A stretch of DNA of 64,000 nt from Anthopleura xanthogrammica (taxonomy: Eukaryota > Cnidaria > Anthozoa > Actiniaria > Actiniidae), in NCBI GenBank assembly GCA_964019055.1, contig OZ025206.1, forward strand, positions 17,457,291 to 17,521,290, read 5' to 3'. A model generated the notes under the pieces. It ran no database searches, was not told the origin of the DNA, and saw only the letters and a list, made by a program, of their open reading frames with translations. Positions 1-11,913 of this stretch are shown here, in pieces. A program made the position numbers and the translations under genes. Numbering within the stretch: the stretch's first letter is position 1; the number at the start of each line of letters is the position of its first letter.

Positions 1-3000
1 GGTGATGCAGACGTGGAAACAGTGGATAATTCAGTGTTGACCTTCTCCAAACATACTGGTAATTTTTTCTTTATTATCCAAATATTGCAGGAGAAAGCCT
101 GGTGTGAGTACAAATATGTGATATATTTATTGTACATTAATTTGTACTCACCTCCAAAGATTTTTAAAAAACCTTCAATTTTTATTAATATCCTGAAACA
201 ACCTCTTGCTGATCAGTCTTATCTTTTGTTTCCCAGCATCTGTGTTCTCAGTGTCCATTGATCCTGAGAACAGCTCTCTCGTAGCATCCGGTGGTGAAGA
301 TGACAAGGCTTACGTATGGAAAATAGCTGATGGAGAAGTAGCATTTGAATGTAAAGGTGGGACTACTCATCATTTTATACCCCAGTCTTAACAGTGGGAG
401 GTCTAAGAGAAGAGTTAAAGGCTGAACCTCTCCTCCTCCTTCCTTCTGTGTCCTCCTCTTCCTCAAAAATAAATTTTTATTTTTTTATTCTTACAGGGCA
501 TAAAGATTCAGTGACGTGTACTGCATTCAGTCATGACTCTAAGTTTGTCTGTACTGGTGATATGAGTGGTATCATCAAAGTGTGGGATACCCAGAGTGGA
601 CAGGAAGTGTGGAACTTCGAAACTGGTGGAGATCTTGAAGTAAGTTTATCTACTGTATGGGGAATAAAGGGTGACTTAACAGTAGGACACTTGCCTCTCA
701 TCTTTGGGGTCTCAGGTTTTATTCCTGGACTCTACTTCATGAGTTGATTTCCTGAGGGTCTCCAGGCTCTTCATTATTCTGCTAGTTTTGGCTGTTATAT
801 CACAGCATGGGTCAATCACAACAGAGCTCTAGGCTCCATACTACATTGTATACTAGCCTAAAGATTGAAACCTATTATGCTTAATTTTGATTTAGTTAGC
901 CATGCCATGACTTAGATCAACTCGTTGTATATGCAAATTGGTTGCTGCTGAGGATAATCATTCAGTTGTATCATTCTATAATAAAATGTTTCAGTGGTTA
1001 GAATGGCACCAGCTGGCTCATGTTCTTCTGGCTGGTACAGCTGATGGTGACGTATGGATGTGGAAGATACCAAGTGGCGATACCAAAACATTCCAGAACC
1101 ATGGATGTCGAGCAACTTGTGGGCTATTCATGAAAGATGGTAAATCACCTATGTGATAAAATAATTGTTGTAATGTATTCAGGCTTAAGACTAGCTTATG
1201 AAAGTAATAAATTACATTGGACAAGAAACATAACCGCATGCTCCTTTATATCTATTACACATGCTTAAACACAGGTTCTCCACAGAATACCATAACATCC
1301 AGAAACTATACCATGCATGTTCTGTATTTTGGACATTCTCACAAGATGTGCTCTACTCAAATAAATATGTTAAACTTCATTCCTGAAGTCCAAATCTACC
1401 AAAACTAATTGTAAGGCTAAAACAATAGCCATATTCTTCTTGGACATCATGTTTTCCCATTTCATAATTTACACTCTTTTAAGTTTGTTAATTGAATCAT
1501 TCTGTGATGATTGATGTTCCTCAGGAACCAGAGCTAGTGTTGGCTATGCTGATGGGACAATCAAGGTTTGGGATTTAAGAAAGGGATCACCAATTTTCCA
1601 TTTAGCAGGTAAATGCTTCCTATTCATGGTCCAAATATTTATCTGACTTTTAATGTGCTTCCTATCTCCCCCTCAGGTACCCTGTTATCCCCCCCTGTCT
1701 TAGGCCCCCCTCATTGGGGCAGATCTAGGATTTTGAGTTGAGGGGATCACAAAATCAAGAAGTGTGATCTTCCTCAATGAAAAAACAATATAAAAAAATC
1801 CAGAAGATGGACTTTTTACTATACTATAGTTAACCAACTAATTTCAAGCTAGAAAGGTGGATGTGTGTCACATGCTCCTTGTGACCATCCCCTAAATCCA
1901 CTACTGTCTCAAACTCCTGATAGGCCATACAACACAGAATATAGTTTTAATTTTGCATATGCTTACTGTTTTAGATAGTACACGCCATGAAGGGGCCGTA
2001 ACTTGTATAGACACCCATAAGGATGATGTTCTTCTTGCAACAGGAGCTGAGGACTCGTTCTGTAAACTTATCAATTCAAATACTGGCAAGGTTGGCCATG
2101 TCTATTCTGTGGACATTTTATAGAATACAAACACTAAAATCGTGCAACATAAATAGTACTAAATTATGCTAATTCTATGGTTTTCTATTGTTTAATTAGT
2201 ACTTTTTACTAGACTTAATAGTGATAATTTTTGCATGCTTTTATTGTTTGTACTCTATTAATAATCAATTTACCAATTTTTTAAATGCAAATAAATGTAT
2301 TTTTATAACTTATTGCGATTTTGAGCCGCCAATACCAGTTTATATTGGCGGCTAGTTGGGAGAAAATATATTCTGTATTGGCCATAGTTGCGAAGCGATG
2401 AAGGCCAATACGGAATATATTTTCTTCCAACGCCATCAATATAACCCGTATTGACGGCTCAAAATCACAATAAGTTGGCGGCTCTCTCCCGATCAAACTT
2501 ATAGGAGAATCATGATGCTAATTTGTATTCACCGCAAATGATTCTTCCATTTTGTAGGTTTTGGCAACACTTAATGCAGGATTCCCTGAGCCTCAAGAAG
2601 AGAATCCACCATCCATTGAAGCCGTTTTGTTTTCAAATACGTAATTATACCAATAATGTTTTAGCTTATTGTGTTTGCCATTTAAGCATTCCATCCCCAA
2701 AAGTATTGACTTTCATGCACAAAGTCTGCTTTCATTCTGTTTTTAATGGTAAATCATGCCATTTTAGACTTCCATTACTTGCTACTGGATCAATAAGTGG
2801 TGTACTGGCATTCTGGGATGTTTCAACCCACAGACTCAGACAACAATGTAAACATCCAGTAAGTAAAGTTAAATGTTACTATAGATCTCCCTTTAACATG
2901 ACGTCAAAGCAGCTCAATTTGGAGGACAAAACAAAAGAATTTCAATCTCCTGAGATTTGGAACCTATTATTTTGTCCTCCAAATTGAGCTGCATCTGACA

Positions 3001-4034
3001 TGCTGCAAGGGGTATTGAGAAATTTGATCAGTTGTCTTTTTTGTGTTGCAAGAAATCACAATCTGGCTGTGGGAACTGCTAAAACTGGAGGAAAAACTTA
3101 TCAAACCTAAAAGAAATCTGATTGCCATATTTATCTGATTGACATATGACAATCAGGAATTAACAAGTGGGGTGGTCAGGTGTTTTAATGTTATTTTTTT
3201 CAGGCTTCTGTTGTTCGTCTTCAATGGGACCCAACAAATCCTATCATTTATTCTTGCTGTTTGGATGGTATTGTGCGCATGTGGGACAGTAGAACAGGGA
3301 GTTGTGTAAAAGAATGGCAAGGACATACTAATGAGGTTCTTGACCTAGCAGTATCAAGGTAACAAAAAGAATATTTGTGGGATTGTTTCAGCATATTGCA
3401 TGTATTACAAATTATGCATCTGCACTACCCCCCACCTGGCACCATGACAATACAACATGTATCACCACAACTACCCCATACTACCACAACTATCCCACAC
3501 CATTTTTACTCCATTTTACTCCACATTACCACTACTTCACATCACCACCTCTACACTCCACAGCAGTACTTCTCCATATTACCACCACTATTCTACACCA
3601 ACAACCCCAATACTTCACATCACCACCACCTCTACACTCCACAGCAGTACTTCTCCATATTACCACCACTATTCAACACCAACAACCCCAATACTACCAC
3701 TACTTCACATCACCACCACCTCTACACTCTGCAGCAGTACTTCTCCATATTACCACCACTATTCTACACCAACAACCCCAATACTTCACATCACCACCAC
3801 TTCAACTTCAAACTTCAACTCCACACTAATACCACTATTCTACACCACCACCACTATACCATACCCCAAGAGTTTTTATTTACCAGTACTTTTTTTGTTG
3901 TAACTAAAACAGATAATTTGATAAAAAGCTAAAGGTTTTATTCATTCTTCTTCTTTAGAGATGGGAACAAACTAGTTACAGGATCAGGCGACACTACTGC
4001 TAAAGTTTTTAATGTCGAAGTACCTGCAAGATGA
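1..4034 (+). CDS. AAMP: AAMP, angio-associated migratory cell protein (WD40), 3' part
   Basis: WD40 beta-propeller protein; in other animals AAMP is cytosolic and linked to cell migration and ribosome-associated functions. Ten exons fit one frame: 1-58 (cut by the window edge), 237-356, 497-639, 995-1139, 1525-1608, 1975-2090, 2558-2640, 2768-2858, 3204-3358 and 3959-4034, all GT-AG, giving 356 residues and a TGA stop. Visible WD repeats end in AYVWKI, IKVWDT, VWMWKI, IKVWDL, LAFWDV and VRMWDS, and the C-terminus reads [12 protein letters not shown]. The order and spacing match AAMP rather than a generic WD protein. The N-terminal acidic part expected in the family (whole protein usually about 430 residues) lies upstream of the window. 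Several introns carry MITEs. Exon joins are hand-made; family identity is very likely. Confidence 0.94.
690..860. repeat. SINE-like fragments in AAMP intron 3
   Basis: The stretch around 693-725 (GGGGTCTCAGGTTTTATTCC) matches the B-box part of the tRNA-derived repeats at 17738 and 62349. The stretch 780-840, read on the minus strand (AGCTCTGTTGTGA, then GCTGTGATA), matches the 3' part of the repeat at 19331. Two fragments in opposite orientation therefore sit in one intron. Confidence 0.45.
2121..2257. repeat. TA-flanked MITE, diverged copy (AAMP intron 6)
   Basis: Left end TAGAATACAAACA and right end TGTTTGTACTCTA are inverted. The interior shares the pieces AATAGTACTAAAT and CTATTGTTTAATTAGTACT with the elements at 4965 and 7213, so this is a third, older copy of that family. 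Confidence 0.6.
2307..2476. repeat. Hairpin MITE (AAMP intron 6)
   Basis: Long terminal inverted repeats: AACTTATTGCGATTTTGAGC at the left and the complement of it, with one mismatch, at the right. The arms continue inward through CCAATAC and ATATATTTTC. No coding potential. Confidence 0.8.
2896..3006. repeat. Hairpin MITE family B, copy 1 (AAMP intron 8)
   Basis: Arms CAGCTCAATTTGGAGGACAA and its complement flank a short loop containing AATTTCAATCTCCTGAGA. A second copy of the same element, with a nearly identical loop, lies at 17873-17985. Confidence 0.75.
3440..3865. repeat. C/A-rich minisatellite (AAMP intron 9)
   Basis: Units of roughly 80-90 bp, each containing CACAGCAGTACTTCTCCA and CACCAACAACCCCAATACT, repeat about three times between 3536 and 3800 inside a longer CAC/ACC-rich tract. 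Three overlapping open frames across it are by-products of the missing T-A-G combinations and are not genes. Confidence 0.85.
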
Positions 4035-4418
4035 TAATACAACTGTGCAAACCAATCATATCAAGCTTTAGACTTGAGTGCTGCACCCTTATTTTCTTTG
4101 CTCATATGAAGGCTATGTTATACTAAGCAATCCTTCTTGCAATATGCAAAACTATTGGAAAATAATTTGCAGGTCAAGCATTGCATGCACTGAGAAATGA
4201 AAAAGTCCTATGCAAGTTTTAAAGAAAAGTAAAGCCAGAGATTGTGCAACACTATGACATCAACATTGTGAGTTGCAAAGAAGATTTGGGTCATCTGACT
4301 ACCCACAGTATATGCAATGATTTCTCTAACCACCTCATCACCTTCCAAGTTCAAGAAAAATTGCCTTGTCTGGTAGCAGAGAAAGTCAGAAAATAATATC
4401 AGATAACAGAAACATCAC

Positions 4419-4779
4419 AATACACCAGTTTTGCATTTGATGCAAACTGCTTTTTTTGAGGACCACAGATATTTTGCACAGGGTTAGCCTCGTTTATAAG
4501 TCAGCTATTCACAGACACCATTAAAAGTCCATGGGATTTCAAAACCGATTGGTATTGATTCAACTTGCACATTCTTTACATTAGTTGATGTTTGGAAATC
4601 ATTAGCAATAACCAACTGTAATGTAAAGAATGTACGAGTTGAAAAATACCAATCCTATAGACTTCTAATGGTGTCTTTGAATAGCTGGCTTATATGGGAT
4701 TAAGTTACATGAGGCTAAGCCCGTGCAAATGAGTCTGGTCTTCAAAAACAGTGGTTTGCGAATGTGAAACTGGTGTATT
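4419..4779. repeat. Long-hairpin MITE family A, copy 1
   Basis: Ends AATACACCAGTTTTGCA and TGTGAAACTGGTGTATT are inverted; arms run about 150 bp inward through GTTAGCCTCGTTTATAAG, CACCATTAAAAGTCCATGGG and CACATTCTTTACATTA. A second copy of the same element is at 54073-54425, in a CCNY intron. Confidence 0.85.
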
Positions 4780-4964
4780 CTTTAAAATTTTAAATAGAAA
4801 TTAGAGAAAAAATAAATGCAAGGTAACTATTTAACACTAAAAGAAAATGTGTAACTAAAAGTACAGTAGGTGTCTAAATCATCCGTTTTATTGTATGTTA
4901 CAAAATCAAAATAAAGAATAAATCATAGTTGATAGTCAATAATAAATGAAAATAACCATCCAGA

Positions 4965-5109
4965 TAGAGTGCAAACAAAATATCCGTGAAATACAAATTA
5001 CTAAATAGTACAAAATAGTGCTAATTAAACAATAGAAAACAATAGAATTTTTACAAAATTGCACTATTTAGTATAACTAATGTTTCACGGATATATTGTT
5101 TGCACTCTA
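4965..5109. repeat. TA-flanked MITE (GAGTGCAAAC ends)
   Basis: TA, then GAGTGCAAACAAAATATCCG at the left and CGGATATATTGTTTGCACTC, then TA, at the right. The TA on both sides suggests a Tc1/mariner-type target duplication. The interior is AT-rich and palindromic. Confidence 0.8.
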
Positions 5110-5672
5110 GTTTTATTTCAAGAAATGTCAAAATTTTAATAATGGATTATTTGTTACCGAAAGAGCAAGCTTTGAACATGAGAAAGGCATATTCAGCCAT
5201 TATTTTATCCACAGGCTATTGCTATATATGTTTGTTAAAATGAGGTTATGCAACCTATACCTCCTTTTATCATATTTTTAAGATATGAAAGTCTCTTCAT
5301 TTCAAGCAATGAAGTCAATTTTAAGAATTTCTAATCCATAGTTCCATCTTTGCATCTTATGTGTGATGATGTCATTTACAAAATGCTGCTGCTCTGCATG
5401 TAGTATTTGCCAGTAGTTTTTTAAACATAGCTTTTCAACACAAAAATACCATTGGTTGGACAACCATAATGCTTTCTTCTATTTCAATCCTCATAGCATT
5501 GATTGTAAAGTACCAGAGTATTAGGGGACTAGAAAGTCATCCATCGATTTTATAAATTAATATGAAATATTTACATAAAAATTCTTGAATCATGAGTTGA
5601 ACTGAGGACATGGATGTTACTGGATGCATTATCACTTAAAGTGACTTTGGTAATGTTTCAATATTATTATGG

Positions 5673-6830
5673 TCATGCACTGATTTCTGACTGGTTTGCA
5701 GCAGCTAACTCTTTTCGTTCTCTTGCTTTGGCTTTTAACTTCTCCAGTCTCTTCCTGTCAACATGTCTTTTTGCAGCAACAAATGATGACAACCCAGCAG
5801 TAATAACCACTACCCTAAAATATAATGAATCTTATTACATTTTTTTTGATGAATTTATCAGTTATTATACATGGATATTTACAGGGTTGGTTAGTTTTGT
5901 CTAATAGCATTGTGTGACAACCCTATTGGCTTTATTTACTAAATAAGTAACATCTAGCAGTTATTAACATTATTAACGTCTACCTATTGGCTTTAATGAA
6001 TTTCCCAAATCAAGATGTCAAACAATTTTCATGTCATAAAGGCATATAATGGGAACTGGGGTTTGCTTGTTTTGAATGGGAAATGGGATTCAACACAATG
6101 TGACTGATTTAAAATTCATCCCATTTTCATTCTACATAAGCCACTTCATGGTTTCATCCGCCATCTTGAAATAAGGGCAAACACAGCAAAATATATAGAA
6201 ATCTGGATCACTTTGACTTCCCGTAACTCTGCTCAATTTTGCCCCAATTTCAAGATAGATGAAACTGTGAAGTGGTTTATCATGATTGGATACATATGTG
6301 GAAGTGGTTCCATCTAATAATGTCAATAAAGAATTGTCAAATATGACCAGTCAACATGTCAGTTCAAAAGCGTATTTGACTGGTCAAGTACCAAATTAGG
6401 GTGGCCATTGACCGTTGACCAGTGGTTATTCCAAGCCCTGGCGTAGAGAATGATGATGAAATAATTAACTATTAACTCATTAACCCGTGAAACAAAGTGT
6501 GTTTATTAAAGTGTGATAGTCGAGGAAACACAGTAGAAAACAAAAGAATCAGAGTGAAGTAGAGTGTAATTATACGCTAAAGTGTATTTCACGAGTTTAT
6601 GAGAACCGCTCTAATGTAACACGTTTGGAACTTGACACTATACCTAAATTGTTTAACGAAACTTAGCTAGTGTATAAAGTTGATAAACGGCCTAAACGGT
6701 CTAAATCCTTAGCAAACATTTTCTTTTCCTAGTGTTGCATAAGCCAGGCATATTACCAAAATATTCCAAGATTCGGAGAGTCTTACCATCCTACTCCAAC
6801 CATTCGCATTCCAGACAAGTACATTGGCAT
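5673..6830 (-). CDS. Small single-pass membrane protein, 61 aa, function unknown
   Basis: Two exons on the minus strand, 6830-6787 and 5814-5673, join in frame (phase 2) with a GTAAGA donor and TTTTAG acceptor and total 186 nt including the stop. The start is the ATG at 6828-6830, since MPMYLSGMRMVGVG is the first methionine-led segment before the hydrophobic stretch; an in-frame upstream extension exists but looks like UTR. Residues about 8-28 are hydrophobic (MVGVGWVVVITAGLSSFVAA). They are followed by a strongly basic helix rich in K, R and E (RKRLEKLKAKARERKE) and a short acidic tail. This layout resembles small inner mitochondrial membrane or ER proteins, but I do not recognise the family. 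The coherent splice and the amino-acid pattern argue for a real gene; transcript evidence would settle it. Confidence 0.6.
6137..6279. repeat. Hairpin MITE
   Basis: Arms TAAGCCACTTCATGGTTTCA and its imperfect complement near 6255-6279, continuing through ATCTTGAAAT and GGGCAAA. It lies in the intron of the small membrane-protein gene. Confidence 0.7.
6475..6603. repeat. Short MITE with CCGTGAAA subterminal motif
   Basis: CTCATTAACCCGTGAAA at the left and TTTCACGAGTTTATGAG at the right are inverted. The CCGTGAAA/TTTCACG core is shared with the TA-flanked elements nearby. Confidence 0.55.
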
Positions 6831-7212
6831 TTTTCTCGCTTGATCGTAAGGCCTTTTTAGATTTTCATGCTTTTTTTCCGCCGAATTCACTGCTACGCCA
6901 TTCAAGAAGTTCCGAAACGAGAGGAAACTGTCAAATACAAACAGGCGTTGCTCACTCATCCAGTCAGTCCCAGCCCTCCCACCACAGGAAGACCAGTAGA
7001 TAATTGAACAATCAGCTGAATGAATCTCACTCAACCATGTACGACTCTATATAATGTTCATTTTTATGGAAATCTTGCCATTCAGCCAGTAAAACTTTCA
7101 CAAGAGACTAGAAAATGACAATCTCTACTTGAAATCCAACAAAAGAATCTCTGTTTACTCCAAAATATAAATTTATTGTCAAGATTATTCCTCTCTTTTC
7201 AAAACTCAATCA

Positions 7213-7345
7213 TAGAGTACAAACAATATCTGTGAAACATTAGATATACTAAATAGTACAAATTTGTTCAAATTTTATTGTTTTCTATTGTTTTATTAGT
7301 ACTATTTTGTACTATTTAGTAATTTGTATTTCAAGGATATATACA
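7213..7345. repeat. TA-flanked MITE, diverged copy
   Basis: TAGAGTACAAACAATATCTG at the left and CAAGGATATATACAAC at the right; the interior TTTTATTGTTTTCTATTGTT and TACTAAATAGTACAAA match the elements at 4965 and 2121. Confidence 0.65.
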
Positions 7346-7416
7346 ACAAAAATCACAATTTTTCTCAATTGAATATGTGCCATTTCTTTTCTATTTTCCT
7401 GTTAGCCTCTGATCCC

Positions 7417-7492
7417 TAGCCTCCTGCACAGCTGCTGTTCCTGTCACGTGACGGAAACCGGAAGCGCCTCACAGCGGCTGCGCAGGAGGCTA
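7417..7492. mobile_element. 76-bp hAT-type mini-element with exact 8-bp target duplication
   Basis: Inverted ends TAGCCTCCTGC and GCAGGAGGCTA, flanked on both sides by the identical octamer CTGATCCC (7409-7416 and 7493-7500). An 8-bp duplication is the hallmark of hAT transposons. The interior holds the palindrome GTCACGTGAC at 7443-7452 and ACCGGAAG, an ETS-type core. Confidence 0.8.
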
Positions 7493-7599
7493 CTGATCCC
7501 AGGTAATTTTGGAAAAAATCTTTTGTACTAGTACTAGTTTTATAATTTTTTCCCTATTTTTATAAATTATCATAACCATTCTTGGTAATAACATGACAA

Positions 7600-7736
7600 T
7601 GGAGTGAAAAGTCACTAAACCCAGGAAATATAAATTTCTTGTTAGACCAATAGACACAAAAGAAAACAATGGATCTAAGAACTACTAAAGTGTATTAGTC
7701 TAATATCTATTTCACGGGTTTAGTGTGTTCACTCTA
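7600..7736. repeat. MITE with CACGGGTT subterminal motif
   Basis: GGAGTGAAAAGTCACTAAAC at the left and GTTTAGTGTGTTCACTCTA at the right are inverted, with GGAAATA and TATTTCACGGG just inside. Confidence 0.7.
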
Positions 7737-8370
7737 TTGCCAAGGTAGTATAACTATTGCCACTGGGGCTATTCCTTACTTGTACTCCTACACCTCCCCC
7801 CCCCCCCCCCCCCAACCATTCCCCCCTCACCCCATAAGGCAAAAGATGCTGGGAATTAGAGAATCAATTAGAATCAGTGTGAGAAAGTTTAGTCAATATT
7901 TGAGGTCTGCATGAGGTAATAGGGCCTGATACTTAGGTTAAGCTGTTGGGGAATTTCAAAGCATAGTTGTATAAAGTAGATTTCATGACTGCAAAAACTT
8001 GCATGACACAGCATACACCCTCCGACCAATGAGTGCGAGGTAAAACTGCTTATCCATTACACTGAATGTTTTTTCAGTTCAGACATTAAAAAACTGCTCT
8101 TGTTTAGTTTAATTTTTAATTCCTACAAAGTAGATCTTACTTGTCAGGTGATGAGAGAACAAGCAAAGACTGTGTATTCAGATATCTACTGTAGCTTCAG
8201 TAAAAACATCAGGACCATATCAATGATAAAACAATGCATCTTAATGGTCACCAAAATGTGCCATGCTCGCTGCTTCTCAAAAAAGGTCTATTACTTGAAT
8301 CGGACCCTTGAATCAATAGGTAGTATATGTAGACCGGTTTGATAGTAAACTGTAAAAACATTTACTCTAA

Positions 8371-8516
8371 TAGAGTGATCATACTTGTACCGTGAAAAAA
8401 TAAGCATATTACATAGTAATATATAGACACTTATTCCATTATTATCTTTTGTTTTACTTTGACTTTTAGTCACTAATTACACGACTTTTTTTCACGGGCC
8501 AAGTATGATCACTCTA
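8371..8516. repeat. TA-flanked MITE (GAGTGATCATACTTG ends)
   Basis: TA, GAGTGATCATACTTG, then CCGTGAAAAAA; the mirror arrangement TTTTTTTCACGGG, CAAGTATGATCACTC, TA closes the right side. The arms are near-perfect. Confidence 0.8.
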
Positions 8517-9142
8517 GTATATGGGCCCTTTTTGGGCACTGATTAAGTAATTTATGAATTTCATTTTACAAAGGTACTTAAAGCCTCGGCAATTATAGGG
8601 ACTACTTTCTTAAATACATTTCTTAAATTTTTCATAGAATACAAAGATTTTTTTGTATGGTAGGTACTAAGTTAATGTTTAGAATACTGTGTCATGTTAG
8701 AAGCATATTGGAGTTCCTAAGTGTATATTAATTTGTTCAAAGCTGAATGCTTCTTTGATCATATCTTTAATTATTTTATCTCATTCTTAGATCAATTTTT
8801 TTTCAGTTTCAACAGTAACAGTGTACTGACAAGACTGTGTTATATGCTCCCCCCCCCCCAAAAAAAAGAGAAGAAGAAAAAAAGAAAAAGAAAGATTTGA
8901 AAATTAATCAAAATCACAAACATGAGACAGCCAGTGCTCAACCATACTGAAATCAGGGCTCAAAGTAACAGCCAGTCAGCCAGTATGACTTGCCGTTATT
9001 TTGAGCCATGTGAAGTATGAAGTACTAAGAAAAAGTGGTTTCAAACTGAAATTGAAATTATCAAAGGAGTTGAAAACTGACTGTCCATAGTGCAAGATTC
9101 CAATACAACTTAGTAAAATCCCTAGTTTCAAAGTGCATACAG

Positions 9143-9527
9143 CCATTTCTAGAAAAAGGATAGGTGCTGAATGCAATTCTGATATCAAAATCATGATTAA
9201 AAGAACCAAGAACCATTTTTGAATGGTGGTATAGGGCAAGCACTGCAAACAAAATGATGTCACAAGTCCTATTCACATGGTCATTTGGACGCTCACTGAG
9301 GACATTTTTCAAGGCATATAGCATGATTAATTTTAAAATATTTGTAAGCCTTATTTTTGTTTTGAAATCTTTCTATATGCCTTGAAAAAAGACCATGTGA
9401 CTAAGCCTTGTGATGTAATTCTATTTGCAACACTTGCTGTATACCACCATTCAAAAATGGTTCTTGGTTCTTTTAATTGTGATTTTGATATCAGAATCAA
9501 ATTAAGCACCTTTCTTACTTTTAGAAA
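9143..9527. repeat. Long-hairpin element
   Basis: Two arms of about 180 bp face each other: the left has AATTCTGATATCAAAATC, AGAACCAAGAACCATTTTTG and CATGGTC; the right has the complements in reverse order. The loop is near 9325-9360. Open frames in it are mirror images of each other and not genes. Confidence 0.8.
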
Positions 9528-9777
9528 CAACAACAAAAAAATTCATTTCATATGCACTGAAGTATATTAATCATAACTGGTGCTGAGAAATGCACAATAT
9601 TATTGACTAATAGTAATGTAAATGTATTCTTGTTCTTAGTACTAAAAACATGCAAGGAAAAGATGTCAAAGTCTGACATTCAATATGTTTCCATCTGGTA
9701 ATTCAAATGACTTCAAATTTCTTTTGTCTTCATCATAAGTTAAGTGTTAATTAAGAAGCCTGTTTCCTCCTTGTCTA

Positions 9778-11913
9778 TTAGTTTCGGTAAATTCCAAAGA
9801 TTTTCCTAGAAGGGATGGTCTGTGTACCTTTATCTTCCATCTTCTTCACAGCAACTTTGTAATGATACTCTCGGAGGTACAGCTTCAGAGATTTAGGTAA
9901 TGGCAACTCTTCAACACCTTGAAATGTGGTTTGATTACCGATAACTGCTCGGCACAGGTGCTGCAAAGGCAGCGCAGACTTGCGTGGGAAGGGATGTAGT
10001 AGTAATGGTTCATAGTACATACACTGTTCAGCTTGCGAGTAGTGCTCTAAGAGATCGCAAACACTCTTAGAACAAAAAGAAAAGTCACTTGGCTTATCAA
10101 AACTGTACTTGTGCTTCCATTGCTCAATCCGAGCATGATACGTGCGATAATATCTTCGAAAGCTGACCGAAAACAAGTAATGATACTGTGCGCTATCTCT
10201 AAGGAGAAATGTCCCATCTGCCTGTCCTTCTAGAACCTGTCGAATGAATTGATGAAAGAAATATTGATGAACAATAATGAGGAACAAATATATCAAATTT
10301 GAGGAGATTTTACAAGCACAATTAAAATGTACACAAAACGGAAACCAAAAGAACATCATTGCTGCACAAAGTTTACAATTTAAAGGTACATAAATTAATT
10401 TGAAAAAATTGAAAGTTTTCATATGGAATCTAGCTAATCCATTCTCAAACATAGACTACCAGTAGCTATTAATGCTTTTAAATATTTAATCAAGATATAT
10501 ATAATCCTCTAACTCGCTAAAAATAAAACATTCTTATCAGAGGAATAACTTCTCAAGGCTAAAATATTTCGCAAAAATAAAATATCTACAAAATGTACAA
10601 AATTAATTTCAGAGCTTGATTTTTCAAGTGTCTGGAAACAAAGGATTTTTAAACAGTCAAGTATAATTATGAAGACAGGTATATTTATATCAAACAATTA
10701 AAGTTAATTTAAACAGCCTCATTCGACAAGGAATCATAGGAATCTCCAAGCTACGTAAATAAGAATGTCACGCATGAAAAAATAACTTGTTTTCCAAACT
10801 AAAACAAAAACATATCATTGAAATTTTTAAAAATATTGCCATTTATTAACTAAAATGCCTTTAGGTATAGCTGGATATTCATTAGATTTTTTGCTTAATG
10901 AGTTTTCGATTATTTTGCGTCATTTCGTCCGCTACTAACTCGAGTGTTTTGCGATTATACGAGTTGACTTAAATTTTCAGATTGTCTCATAAACACTCTA
11001 GATACTTCATATATTCACTTACCTTTTCGGCTTCGAAACGATTGATTTTCCCCCAATACCAAGGACAGCTAGTAATTTTTAGGATATCAGGAATGATATG
11101 ATATTCAATCCTAGTTTGTTCGGCCCTTAATCGAGCCCTCTCTCTTCTGATTGCTACCAGTTCGTTCACACCTATTGGAAATCTTATCGGAGCGTCAGGA
11201 TCTAGTATAGAGTTTCGATGTTCGGTAAAGTTTCCATTTTCCTGTCTCTGCACGGATTCTGAACCATTTTCTATGTCATCTAAAGCTGTAGGAGTAGAAT
11301 TAGAGGAATCGAAAAATTTGCGCGCCCTCTCAATTAATGAATGGGGTCTTCTCCTGTTTGCTCTCTCGTTTGCATCAGTTCTATGGCGGAATACGACGCT
11401 CTGAGGCCGTTGTCGTACTGCTCGATCATCGAAGCTTTCTACAGCAGTTTCATTTTGTTGGTTAGATGAATTGTAAAGCGTTTCACATCCAGGTGTTCTT
11501 ATTCTTCCTCTTCCGTCTGCAGTTATTTCAATCTCCCCATACGCGTCGTCCGTCCTCCTTCGACTGCGATGCAGTCTCCGAACCAAACGGCTAAATGAGA
11601 AAGCCCTAGATCTTCTTCTCGACCTTGTATTTTCAGATAAAGTAGGACAACTTAGCGACTGATCAGAAGATTCATGAGTACTTGATGATTCGCCACCAAC
11701 TTCAGTTTCGTTGTTATTGTCTCTGTGTTGGGTAGACTGACTTGAGTGCAAGCCATCTTCGAGCGAATCTTTTCTATCTGGACTGACATCCCTGTCAAGA
11801 CCAAACACAAAAAGCCTTTCACTTACTTCTCTCCTCATTCTATCGTCCTCTCCTTCGCTCTCAGAGTCAGAGAAGTTAAAATTCTGCCTCAAATCAAAGC
11901 CCCCTTCTGCCAT
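9778..11913 (-). CDS. SOCS4/SOCS5-type suppressor of cytokine signalling
   Basis: Predicted 449 residues from two exons, 11913-11023 and 10236-9778, joined in phase 0 (GTAAGT donor, CGACAG acceptor). SOCS proteins bind phosphotyrosine through SH2 and recruit an elongin-cullin ubiquitin ligase through the SOCS box, damping receptor-kinase or JAK signalling. Exon 1 encodes a Ser/Arg-rich disordered N-terminus, then a pre-SH2 stretch, IIPDILKITSCPWYWG, typical of SOCS4/5. The SH2 core follows, with FLLRDS at about 307-312 (Arg310 the phosphate-binding arginine) and YLFSVSFRRY, then LLEHY. The SOCS box runs about 386-424, with the elongin-binding LPLQHLCRAVIG and the end LPLPKSLKLYLREYHY. Overall length and domain order match SOCS4/5; the two vertebrate paralogues cannot be told apart here. 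Confidence 0.92.

Larger units (their letters stand above)
4035..5672. other. Spacer between AAMP and the small membrane-protein gene
   Basis: Holds the AAMP 3' UTR, with possible AATAAA signals near 4810 and 4910, two MITEs (4419-4779 and 4965-5109), and the 3' side of the convergent small gene. I see no coding exon here. Confidence 0.6.
6831..9777. other. Spacer upstream of the small gene and downstream of the SOCS gene
   Basis: Contains MITEs (7213, 7417, 7600, 8371, 9143), a poly-C tract near 7797-7813, a C-then-A/G-rich simple tract near 8850-8895, and a piece with CAGGGCTCAAAGTAACAG near 8957 that looks like an element end. No exon seen. Confidence 0.55.

Noticed and set aside
3375..3932. 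Three long overlapping plus-strand open frames rich in His, Thr, Tyr and Ser
   Set aside because: They lie in an AAMP intron on a C/A-rich minisatellite; three frames open at once is what base composition alone gives.
9061..9570. Four short open frames with similar words on both strands
   Set aside because: They are the two arms of one foldback element read in each direction.
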